Source: Chromera velia
Taxonomy: Eukaryota; Sar; Chromeraceae
Assembly (NCBI GenBank): GCA_018398765.1
Contig: JAHBMJ010001871.1
Coordinates: 1 to 25,382 of the forward strand
Direction: 5' to 3'
DNA length: 25,382 nt
Below the pieces are notes generated by a model. That model did not search any database. It saw nothing but the letters and a program-made list of their open reading frames with translations, and was not told where the DNA came from. The position numbers were made by a program, and so were the translations under genes. Positions 10,340 through 18,760 of this stretch are shown one piece after another (position 1 is the first letter of the stretch; the number at the start of each line of letters is the position of its first letter).

Positions 10340-11923
10340 TCGGTCCACGTGTCCGTCTGCCCTCCTGCCGTTTCATCATCATCATCACATGATTGTTTGA
10401 GGATTCTGAAGGAAGGGAGCCAAGGACAGGAGAGGAGGGGCCGGTGCAATGTGCATTGTCTCAGGCAGGGGTGTCATGTCAGCATTCGGTGACGTTCTGC
10501 ATGGATTTTTCCCGCTCCAGGAATGCATTCACGTGTTGCCCCCCCCCTGCTGTGCATGCAGAAAGGGAGGACCGCACTCCACTGGGCAGCCATCGGGGGT
10601 CGCCTGTGCGTTGTTAGGGCGGTTTTGGATGCTTTTGCTGACAAAGAGGAAAGGGCACAGGTGAGTGACCTAGGGGAGTGGGCGCATTCAGAGGGGCGCT
10701 CTGCCCGCTTCTCTTTCTCGGCCTCTCTTGAGCGTGATTGAACGAAGCCGTGTGCCTGTCTGTCTGTCTGTCTGTCTGTGTTGGAGAAGAAGAAACATAT
10801 AGTCTCTCTGTGTTTTCTGTCCAATAACAGCCGGGCTGCAGTGCGCCTCTTCACTGGGAGTTTAGAAAGGAGAAGAAGCAAACGAGAGGAACAAAGAAAA
10901 AACAAAACGATAAAAAAAAGACAGACAGACAGACAGACAGACACAGAGACAGACAGAAGGACAGACAAAAGGACAGAGAGAAGGATAGAGAAAAAGGCAG
11001 AAACAAAAGAAGAAACCGAAGGCAATCGGATTCATTGATTTTTTCTTTCTTTCTACCTCTTTCCGGCGGGCTCTCTCTTGGGCCTGCCTACTCAGTGAGG
11101 CCACTACCTCTTCAACGAAGGTGAGATTTGGCGGTCTGCCTGATTCCCTGTCCCTCCCGGTCTTTCTTTTTTCCCCTCCTCATTGATGTTCTGTTCTGTG
11201 CATGCAGAGTTGCGCAGAGAGTCTGTTCATCCCAGCTGGCAGAGGAAACCTGTCGCTGTTGAGGGCCCTAGTGGAGGGTCCAGAGGGGCTAGACTTACGG
11301 GGACATGCAGCAGCGGCAGTCAGTCAGTCAGTCTATTTGGACGCATGCATCTGAGGATGTCCGCCCCTCCATGACTCTGTTTATCAATGAATCTACTCAC
11401 ATGCGCCCCCTTCTTTCTCTCGCTCCATCTACTTATTCATTGCGCACTGCAAACTGAGGAGCAGAGAGTAATGTCTGATAAACCAGCTTGCTTTATCGGC
11501 AGCCCCATCTTCCCATCTTTCTTCATGAGCTGTCCGCGAAGACTGTAGTGCACTGCGGAGTGGACTTCAACGGAGTGGACTTCAACGGTTGCTGCCTTGG
11601 ACTGTTTGACCCGTAAAGCCTCTTCGAGGCGAGTGCATGCATCTGCGTTGCGGGCCGACTGATCGGATTTTCGAAGGACCCCGATTTTCCTTCCACATTT
11701 TTTCTGCCTGCAAGAATTTGCTTGCGTTGCGGGTCCACACAAATTGGTTGTCCGAACGAGCTCTTATCCCCCCTCAGAGAATGAACAAGAGGCATTGATC
11801 GGATCCTTCTCGCTTTGGCCTTTCTTCATTCCTTCCTTGCGTGAATCCGGCTAGACAGAGGACTGCAAGGAGGAAGGAAGGAAGGACAGAAAGAAAGAAA
11901 GCCAGACAGACAGACAGACAGAC

Positions 11924-11960
<37 letters not shown>

Positions 11961-11961
11961 A

Positions 11962-11992
<31 letters not shown>

Positions 11993-12063
11993 AAGAAAGA
12001 AAGACAGACAGACAGAAAGACAGGCAGACAGACAGACAGAAAGAAAGAAAGAAAGGAAGGAAG

Positions 12064-12094
<31 letters not shown>

Positions 12095-12502
12095 CGAAAG
12101 AAAGAAAGAAAGAAAGAAAGATCGAAAGAAAGATCGAAAGAAAGATCGAAAGAAAGAAAGAAAGAAAGAAAGAAAAGAAAGAAAGAAAAAAAGAAAGAAA
12201 GATCGAAAGATCGAAAGAAAGATCGAAAGAAAGATCGAAAGAAAGAAAGAAAGAAAAGAAAGAAAGAAAGATCGAAAGAAAGAAAGAAAGAAAGATCGAA
12301 AGAAACAAAGAAAGAAACAAAGAAACAAACAAACAAACAAAGAAAGAAAGAAAGAAAGAAAGAAGAAAGAAAGAAAGAAAAGAAAGAAAGAAAGAAAGAA
12401 AGAAAAGAAAGAAAGAAAGAAAGAAAGAAGAAAGAAGAAAGAAAAGAAGAAAGAAGAAAGAAACAAAGAAAGAAGAAAGATCGAAAGAAAGAAAGAAAGA
12501 TC

Positions 12503-12533
<31 letters not shown>

Positions 12534-15500
12534 GAAAGAAAGAAAGAAAGAAAGAAACTGAAAGAAAGAAAAGGTGATCGGGACCCCCTGAGCTATCTGT
12601 CGATTTTCCTTCCACAGTGCATGCTGTTGTTTTTGTTGCTTCCTCTTTCTTCTGCTTTCCCTCTTGGCTGCTTTCCCTTCTCTTCCCTTCTGCAGGGAGA
12701 TCGTGCTCTCCGTGCGGCCGTGGTGGCATCTCGTGAGGAGACTGCTCTATTCCTCCTGTCCTGCGGTGTGGCAGAGAACGGATACCTGACTGTCAGTTGG
12801 TCTTTCGGTTGGGCTCTCTCGGCTCGTCCGTCTTTTCATGTGCTTTCTGCCTTTTTTCGGAAAGCGACCAAGAGGGGAAAGAAGCAAGGAAGGCGGGGGG
12901 GGGATGAAAAGGACAGAAATTGATTGATGTGAAGATCAGAAAAGAAAGAACCCTGCATGCAGTACAAGCATAGAATGACTTCAAATGGTATGGGGAGAGA
13001 GTGATCAGACAACGACATTTTTTCCATCCTTCCTGAAGTAAGTGACTCCCTGTGAGAAGCAAGGAAGGCGGGGGAGGGATGAAAAGGACAGAAATTGATT
13101 GATGTGAAGATCAGAAAAGAAAGAACCCTGCATGCAGTACAAGCATAGAATGACTTCAAATGGTATGGGGAGAGAGTGATCAGACAACGACATTTTTTCC
13201 ATCCTTCCTGAAGTAAGTGACTCCCTGTGTGAGTGTGTGAGTGAGTGAGCGCTTTCCTTCGTGTTGTGACTGAGTGGCTGAAGAGGAACGCTCTCTCTCA
13301 TCTTGAGTACATGGGGTGAGGTGTGTGTTCCTTTCTTCCTGATCGGTTCCCTTTCCTTTTCTTTTCTTGATAGTGCTCTCATGAGGAAGGGAGGGTGACT
13401 CGAATCGAACGAACCCTGAAGGTCCCTCCCTGCTCGGCTCTCTTCTCCTCTCCTGGCCAGCATCTGTTCTTAGCCCTCTCTCTCTCTCTTTGTCGTTCGC
13501 TTTTTGCCTGGTCATGCAACATTTTCGCCTCCCGAACGTCAGCGCAGAGAGATGCACACGATCAGAGAGAGCACACCCCTACCTACACAGAGACCTCTCG
13601 GTTCTGTTCTGGCCTTTGCTCCCATACATGTTTTTTGTTTGTTTCAATTTGTCCCTCCTCCCTTCTTATCCCTCCCTGCCGTCTGTCTGCTCAGGACGGG
13701 ACCTCAGTGATGAAATTTGCTGCTGGGTGGGGGTGCTCTGAGGTGCTCCGGCTTCGTTTGAGGAAGGGGGACAACGTCGACCTTGACGGGACCTCTCCTC
13801 CCGCGTCGGCTTCGGCCTCTTCCTCTGGAACCTCCTCCTCATCCTCTTCGTCGTCGTCCTCAAGCAGCTCCTCATCCTCCTCCAGCAGCTCCAACCCGAC
13901 GAGTAGTTCTGCGCCCGGGGGGGCACTGCCAGGAGGGGCCACGGCAGCAGCCGCAGCAGCATCAAGTCAAGGAATGGAGGTAGGGGGAAAGAAGAAGAAG
14001 GAGGGGGACGGACGGACAGCGCTGCATGAAGCTGCAGAGAGAGGAAGGCTGGAGGCGGCACAGGTCCTGGTGGAGGAATTTGGGGCGAAGGTGAATTTGG
14101 CAGACAAAAAGGTCCGTCAGTCAGAGAGGGGAGGGCAGGGGTTTCGAGTGGAGGCGCGATTGTTTGTCTTTTGTTCAGGGGTGGATGTTCATTTGTGTGC
14201 GAGATGAAGGCGTGAGGGCTCGGATGGATTTGAAGTTTGCCGCTTTTACGACTGCGTGAGCTTTACCTTTTGCTGAATTGCTGTACGGATGGATGGATGG
14301 AGAGATACACACACACACACACACCCCTCTGTGTTGAACAAGCAGGCGCCTGTCCGATTCTGATGAAGTCTTTTGGGGGTTCTGGCACTGGCAAAACGGG
14401 CTAGTGACTCATCTCTCTCTCTCTCGCCGGTTTTATTGATAATCGTCCACGTTGCACAGGGAGAGAAAGGAGAAAAAAACGCAGGCCGATGCACACACAC
14501 AGCCTGGGTGATCATTTTCCATTTGTACGCTTTGTGCATGCAGGCAGAGGCGAGCCCCCTCCATTTGGCATCTCACTCCTGGCACCCTCAGCTGGTGGCA
14601 TTTCTGCTTTCAAAAGGGGCAGACCCTAGACAGAAGGACAAGGTGGGTGGGTGGTTTTGCTGGTTGGTTGGTTGGTTTTGTTTGTGTTGTTTTCTGGTCG
14701 GTCGGTCGGTCGTTCTGCTTCGACTTGGAGCATTTGCCTCCGATTCTTTATTCTCGGCCCTTTGTGTATTTTTTTTCCTGTTGTACTTTTTCGTGGGAGG
14801 GGGACGTGAAGAAAAAAGAGATAGGGATTGGAATTGAGGGAGACAGCCTTTGCAGGTTGAAGATGTGAATCGGCAAAGAGGAATTTCGACAGATGCACAC
14901 AAATGCTATAGCGATCAATCCCACCCGTCTCCCCCCCCCCCCCNNNNNNNNNNNNNNNNNNNNNNNNNNNNNNNNNNNNNNNNNNNNNNNNNNNNNNNNN
15001 NNNNNNNNNNNNNNNNNNNNNNNNNNNNNNNNNNNNNNNNNNNNNNNNNNNNNNNNNNNNNNNNNNNNNNNNNNNNNNNNNNNNNNNNNNNNNNNNNNNN
15101 NNNNNNNNNNNNNCTCTCTCTCTCTGTGCAGCACGGTTGGACTCCTCTGGTGGTGTGTCTGTTCAGCAGTTGCGTCTCCCAATTGAAAGATCTGACTGAA
15201 CTCTCTGGCAAGAACGCTAAGGAGAGAAGAAGAATTCGGGAGGAAAAGGAAAGGAGAAAACAAAATCTTCTCGAATGTGTACGGAACCTCTTGGGGGGGG
15301 GTGCAGATCCAAATCAAAAAATCGGATCGGTCAGTACCTGCAGCCGTCTGCTCTCGCTCTATCATTCTTGTCCCTTTTGTTTTTATTGGTTCAACCTGTC
15401 TTTCCTTCTTTTTTCTCTCTCTGCTGTTCTGTTCTGTTCCGTCGGTTCGTTGACGCCCCTCTGCCCGGACTTTCTTTTCTCCATGTCAGCCCGACAGGAT

Positions 15501-17438
15501 ATGCGATGCACTCTGTCACTCATTTGATCAGTCTCAAAGGAAGATCCACCAGACAGTGAGTAAGCACACAAGCTGCCTGCCTGCAAAAACCCTCTCGATG
15601 GAATCTGGCCGGCCTCTCACTCTCAGACTTCGCTGTATACAACTGACTGTCCCCCTTACTGGTAGGTTCCACTCCAAATCTCCCCCCTTCCCCTTTTCAT
15701 TCATTCATGCAGGAGAGTCCTGGGAACAACAACTCCCTTCAGGTCCCTGCCACAGTGCTCCAAAACCTGCCCCTCCTCCCTGCCCTTCTCGAAATGGGCA
15801 GACTCCCTGACGGCCTCCTGGCAGAGGTCGTCAGGGCATTCGCAGAGAGGGGGGTGCTGATTGATGACACAGCACCGGTCAGTGCGTGTGGGGGTCAAAA
15901 GGAAAATCTTCTCTGTCCGTCTTTGTCATTCATCATCGAGAGTAAGGAGGAAAGGGAGGGAAAGAGAAGAAAGACCAAAAGGAGCGAGCCTGCACCTGCC
16001 TGCTTTCATCGTAGTCCGGCTTTTGTCTTGTGCGTTTCGCTCTCTTTGGATGGATCTGTCTTTCTCTCGCCCTCTTTCAGCTCAGTGCATGTTTGCTCGT
16101 CGACAAGTGACTGTAACAACTTTCTGCTCTCGCCTATTTCCTTCCCTCCTTTCTCCATTTCTTTCTTTGTTTGCACGCCCAAAAACAGAATCGGGGCACT
16201 GCACTCCATTGGGCTGTGCGGAAACATTTCGAGAAGACTTGCGCAGCCCTCGTGCGGCATGGAGCAGACATCCACGCTAGGGACGGGGTGAGTGCATGAA
16301 TGCATGTAGGTAGGTATCTATCCATGCAGACTGCTCTTTGTTTTCTTTCCTCCTTCAAACGCCTCTTTTCTTTTTTTTTCTCGGCGAAAGATTCAAAGGA
16401 TCGTCTCGAACAAGCGGGGACTGCGTACATCTTGTTGCATCATTTCTTTCGACGGGATTCAGAAGGAAAGAGGGTTTTCTGCTTTCCCTCGGATGTGCTT
16501 TTGTTCTCGTTCTTCCTTTGACCCCTGCACGGTCGATCGAAATTCTTTCCAGTTTGTTTGCAAAAATAAATCCCTCCAGCAGACCCTCCGCATTTCTTTA
16601 GTTCCTCACAACGTCAGCACTCACTCTGCTTCGATTACTTCATGGGCCCATGAATGCGTGCATCAATCAAAGTTTGTGAATGCATGCATCGATCAAATCT
16701 GTGTTTATTCTCACATGGCCGGGGCTTCCTTCCTTCCTTCCTTCCTGCCTTCAGGGAGGACGCATGCCTGCAAACCTCGCACAAGGACGCCGCGTCCTCA
16801 TGCAGGCCCTGGGAATTCTGTCGACATCAGCGGGAGGAGGAACAGAAGCACAAGCAGAAGGCGGGGCAGCAGGGAACCAACCTGGTGCTGCTGCTGCTGC
16901 TGCTGTTGGTGGTGGTGGTCTAGCTGTTGTCCCCCCTCCGGTGCCGGCAGCAGCAGCAGCTGCGGCGCCAGAAGGAGGAAATGACATTGACGATCAGAGT
17001 GAAGTCAGTGACACCGACAGCATGCCCAGTTTGGTGTCATCTGACCAACCTGGGCCCAACGAAGCGTGGGGGGGTGGGGGGTGGAACCTCCCGGGAGGAG
17101 GCATGGCTATGCCTGTGTGGGTACCCCAGCCTCCGCAGCATCATGAACACGCCGCAGGGGGGGGCGCTGCTCTGGCAGGGGACTATGGGGGGGCGGAGGA
17201 GGAGTTTGTGACTTTCTTGGACACCTCGTCGGAGGAAGAAGACGAAGACGATGAGGATGAAGAGGATGGAGACGAGGAAGAGGAGGAAGAGGATGAAGGA
17301 GGCCATCAAGGGGGCGGAGGGGGAGGCGGGGGGCAAGGAGATGGGGGGGGAGGGGGCGGTGCTGGTACTTTTGCTGAATGGGTGGGATCGGTTCAACAGC
17401 ATTTTCCCCCTCTGTCCCAATTTTTCCCTTCCTTGTAA
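6916..17438 (+). CDS. Ankyrin-repeat protein, sixteen exons, about 1160 residues
   Basis: Coding exons: 6916-7692, 8126-8236, 8350-8382, 8751-9014, 9294-9464, 10002-10100, 10562-10660, 11208-11318, 12696-12791, 13695-14111, 14544-14642, 15132-15329, 15490-15555, 15713-15877, 16189-16287, 16755-17438 (TAA 17436-17438). Every exon is a multiple of three, so all introns are phase 0. Residues 1-395 are a Ser/Pro/Glu-rich N-terminus with two short coiled-coil-like motifs ([11 protein letters not shown] near 36, [12 protein letters not shown] near 240). About ten ankyrin units follow to residue 950. The clearest are [19 protein letters not shown] (exon 6), [19 protein letters not shown] (7), [19 protein letters not shown] (10), [19 protein letters not shown] (11) and [19 protein letters not shown] (15). 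The C-terminus is Ala/Gly-rich then strongly acidic. Ankyrin repeats bind proteins, but the partner is unknown and no enzymatic domain is visible. Two extra small exons (10831-10859 and 11096-11120) are possible. The 5' end and exons 2, 3 and 13 are the least certain. Confidence 0.82.
7965..7989. repeat. (GTCT)n repeat in intron 1
   Basis: Six TGTC/GTCT units lie within intron 1 of the ankyrin gene, after a GAA repeat. Confidence 0.9.
8350..8382 (+). other. Exon 3, an 11-codon microexon
   Basis: A 33-base stretch encoding [11 protein letters not shown] lies between a very strong acceptor (CTCTCTCTGTTTCAG) and the donor CAG|GTGAGG, and is phase 0 on both sides. Skipping it would also keep the frame, so it could be alternatively used. 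Confidence 0.5.
8656..8688. repeat. (CTGT)n repeat in intron 3
   Basis: Eight CTGT units are followed 16 bases later by a 21-base block shared with intron 7 (8704-8724 and 10783-10803). Confidence 0.9.
8751..9464 (+). other. Exons 4-5: first, interrupted ankyrin unit
   Basis: Exon 4 (8751-9014, 88 codons) follows the acceptor ACGCTCAG. It ends inside an ankyrin unit ([20 protein letters not shown]) at the donor GTTGGT. Exon 5 (9294-9464, 57 codons) adds a Gly/Lys/Gln-rich loop and finishes the unit with [11 protein letters not shown]. Its donor is the first unit of a (GTCA)n array. Confidence 0.7.
9465..9486. repeat. (GTCA)n array forming the 5' end of intron 5
   Basis: Exon 5 ends GACTCG and the intron starts GTCAGTCAGTCAGTCAGTCAG, so several overlapping GTCAGT donors lie four bases apart. 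Confidence 0.85.
10002..10660 (+). other. Exons 6-7: one 33-residue ankyrin repeat each
   Basis: Exon 6 (10002-10100) and exon 7 (10562-10660) are both exactly 99 bases and phase 0. Both follow the acceptor TGCATGCAG. Each starts just before the xGxTxLH motif and ends after the final loop of the same repeat, so exon and structural repeat coincide. Confidence 0.85.
10288..10340. repeat. (GT)n/(GA)n compound repeat in intron 6
   Basis: GT units with GC interruptions pass into a GA run. Confidence 0.9.
10756..10945. repeat. (CTGT)n and (ACAG)n repeats in intron 7
   Basis: CTGT units at 10756-10780 and ACAG units at about 10918-10945 are complementary and could pair as a stem across about 140 bases, enclosing the possible small exon at 10831. 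Confidence 0.8.
10831..11120 (+). other. Possible two small exons, 10831-10859 and 11096-11120
   Basis: AACAG|CCGG opens a frame reading PGCSAPLHW, the start of an ankyrin unit. A weak donor GTTTAG at 10860 and a strong pyrimidine-tract acceptor CTACTCAG at 11095 would join it to 25 more bases ending at AAG|GTGAGA. The sum is 54 bases ([18 protein letters not shown]), phase 0 at both outer ends and phase 2 inside. Exon 8 could then supply the rest of the same repeat ([15 protein letters not shown]). If real, this would be the only non-phase-0 intron in the gene. Confidence 0.3.
11324..12695. other. Large intron 8 (1377 bases)
   Basis: This intron begins with GTCAGT units at 11319 and ends at TTCTGCAG (12695). 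Its first part (11437-11742) is less repetitive than its surroundings and is open on the minus strand for 101 codons. It contains a 15-base tandem duplication (11557-11571 and 11572-11586). The rest is mostly the polypurine tract listed separately. Confidence 0.6.
11866..12571. repeat. 700-base polypurine (GAAA)n tract with GATC interruptions
   Basis: The plus strand is almost pure purine: GGAA, GACA and GA blocks, then hundreds of bases of GAAA units. GAAAGATCGAAA interrupts it periodically between about 12090 and 12500. It lies inside intron 8 of the ankyrin gene. All frames through it are open because of the repeat and do not represent genes. Confidence 0.95.
12881..13229. repeat. Tandem duplication, two copies of about 175 bases
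   Basis: Copy 1 (12881-13055) and copy 2 (13056-13230) are nearly identical, both starting GAAGCAAGGAAGGCGGGGG and both containing CCTGCATGCAG and GACATTTTTTCCATCC. One visible difference is an A within the G run of copy 2. The duplication lies in intron 9 and duplicates an unused TGCATGCAG acceptor-like site. Confidence 0.9.
13695..14111 (+). other. Exon 10: two ankyrin units separated by a Ser/Ala linker
   Basis: 139 codons run from acceptor CTGCTCAG to donor AAG|GTCCGT. A degenerate unit ([20 protein letters not shown]) is followed by about 65 residues of Ser, Pro, Gly and Ala, a Lys-rich stretch, then a canonical unit ([20 protein letters not shown]). The serines use mixed codons (TCC, TCT, TCA, TCG, AGC), unlike a simple DNA repeat, which suggests selection on the protein. 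Confidence 0.8.
14944..15113. other. Assembly gap of 170 N
   Basis: The gap lies in intron 11 between a run of C and a CT repeat. Low-complexity sequence is the likely cause. A small exon could be hidden, but the flanking ankyrin units read continuously across it (QKDK to HGWTPL). Confidence 0.98.
15132..15877 (+). other. Exons 12-14: ankyrin units with charged insertion
   Basis: Exon 12 (15132-15329, 66 codons) carries one ankyrin unit. It opens HGWTPLVV, is split by a Lys/Arg/Glu-rich insertion ([14 protein letters not shown]) and closes with [11 protein letters not shown]. Exon 13 (15490-15555, 22 codons) and exon 14 (15713-15877, 55 codons) together give a degenerate unit ending [14 protein letters not shown]. 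Exon 13 is supported by a good acceptor (TCCATGTCAG), a perfect GTGAGT donor and phase, but not by a domain match. Confidence 0.65.
16755..17438 (+). other. Exon 16: Ala/Gly linker and acidic C-terminus
   Basis: 227 codons plus TAA. A short capping ankyrin remnant ([18 protein letters not shown]) is followed by Ala and Gly runs, a Ser/Asp stretch ([14 protein letters not shown]), a block of about 30 acidic residues, and glycine runs. It ends in an aromatic tail ([19 protein letters not shown]). Acidic tails of this kind occur in nuclear and chaperone-like proteins, but that alone assigns no function. Confidence 0.8.
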
Positions 17439-18210
17439 GAACTTAGTCAGCTGATGAGCTAGACCGCAGGCGAGATTTACGTCTCAGCTGGTCGGCTCAG
17501 TGTCAGCCGCGACGGCTGCTTTTTTAGGTGTGTTCAAGCAGTTTATTTATAAAGTTGATTCAAAAACGAAAAAAGGATTGGCGAAAAGGCAGCACAACTC
17601 CGTTTGCCCACAGGTCCTGGAAGAAACCTTTAACTTGTAAATAAAACGTTGTCCTTGTTGAATTGCAAACAAGCAGCTTCGGCTGCAGCATGTTGCCATG
17701 ATGTTGGCAAAAGGAGCTAGGGGCACATTCAAGATGTTCTACGACGGCGACAAGATCGATCGTCTGCGCCGTCAGAGAGCTTCCTGTGATAGACGAGCGG
17801 TCGATGCAGGTGAAGCCGACGGGTGTGGTCAAGGAGGAAGCGGAGGATTGGAGTCTGGAGGTTGCCCCAAGGAACGCTGAATACAGGGGTTTCTTTGCAT
17901 AGTGATGAGACAGAGGGTGCAATAGTGAGAGCTCTCAGCTTTGGTAACCTTCCTTCTCTGAAGTATGTCACGGTAAGTTAGAATTATGACCCCATGCTGC
18001 AGCTTTCTCATCCCGGTGCTGCTGATAAGTTGTATTTCAATAAATTAATCACAGTGACTGAACCGACTAGCTGACAGTAGTAGCTGTATCTAACTCTTCA
18101 AATAAAGAAAAAAAAATTATATATATATATATATATATATATTTTTAGATATTTTTATGAATAAGCTAATAAAGAAGATAAAGCAGAAATAAATAGTAAT
18201 TAACCTCATA
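17439..18210. other. 3' flank of the ankyrin gene, mostly non-coding
   Basis: A possible AATAAA poly(A) signal lies at 17640-17645, 200 bases after the stop. A GCAGC-TTCG-GCTGC hairpin lies at 17673-17686. CAGCCG-CGA-CGGCTG followed by six T occurs at 17504-17525. From 17702 to 17902 the plus strand is open for 66 codons with coding-like content (see next entry). After 18000 the sequence turns AT-rich and includes an (AT)n run at about 18118-18141. Confidence 0.5.
17702..17902 (+). pseudogene. Orphan coding-like frame, possible relic exon
   Basis: An open stretch without a good start codon runs to TAG at 17900-17902. It reads VRELPVIDERSMQVKPTGVV and then KEEAEDWSLEVAPRNAEYRG, which has ordinary amino-acid balance rather than repeat-derived content. 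An acceptor-like CGCCGTCAG precedes it at about 17774. It could be the terminal exon of an unseen gene, a gene fragment or chance. No domain recognised. Confidence 0.2.
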
Positions 18211-18760
18211 TACACTGTGCTGTTAGGAGTAACTACCGGCCCTTCTTAGAAAGCTTTTGGTTACCATCAAATTGGTAACCCAAACTTGGTAACTAGGAGG
18301 GTCTGGGGGGATTATCACTACCGCGGTAATCTTGCTGTATCTGCCGATAAATGTGTTGCATCAAGATTTAATATAGGAGAAACGCATCTTTAAAAACTGT
18401 GTACGAGTACAGACTGTACAGTACAACATAAAAAAAATCATTTTTAAACTTTTTTTGTCTAAGCTGTTTCTATAATATCAAGAACTTGGCTTTAATTTAC
18501 ATATACTTACACATATTTTTAGATATAAGAGGATTTTATAATAAATCTATCTTTAGTACTCGATTTACCCACTAATTTGTTTTACTTAAAAGAACGATTA
18601 CCAGTGTTTTGGTTACCGAAACAACGGTAATCAATATGACTCTGCAGGATTACCGTAACCATGAAAATGGTTACCGAGCGGCCTAACGGCCACCTCACCA
18701 AAACCAAACTAAATGGTTACCTAACCAAACTAAGTTGGTTACTCCTAACAGCACAGTGTA
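18211..18760. mobile_element. MITE-like element, 550 bases, 23-base terminal inverted repeats
   Basis: The first 23 bases (18211-18233) and last 23 (18738-18760) are perfect inverted copies, opening TACACTGTGCTGTTAGGAGT. If the outer TA is the target duplication, the element runs from CACTGTG to CACAGTG, as in Tc1/mariner-type insertions. CTCATATA also lies directly before the 5' CACTGTG and four bases after the 3' TA-flanked end, so an imperfect longer duplication cannot be excluded. The interior is AT-rich, has no open frame, and carries about ten GGTTACC/GGTAACC-like motifs in both orientations near the ends. It is non-autonomous, with the transposase supplied elsewhere. The family assignment is uncertain. 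Confidence 0.75.

Noticed and set aside
11774-12923. Long open frames on both strands across the GAAA tract
   Set aside because: They arise from the repeat itself (Lys/Glu/Arg on one strand, Phe/Leu/Ser on the other). No domain is present, and the tract lies inside an intron of the ankyrin gene.
17448-17490. Hammerhead-ribozyme-like CTGATGAG followed by CGAGA
   Set aside because: The essential GAAA is GAGA here, and stem II does not pair convincingly.
17504-17525. Stem-loop followed by six T, like a bacterial terminator
   Set aside because: The surrounding genes are eukaryotic with spliceosomal introns. A six-pair stem with a T run is likely chance in the 3' untranslated region.
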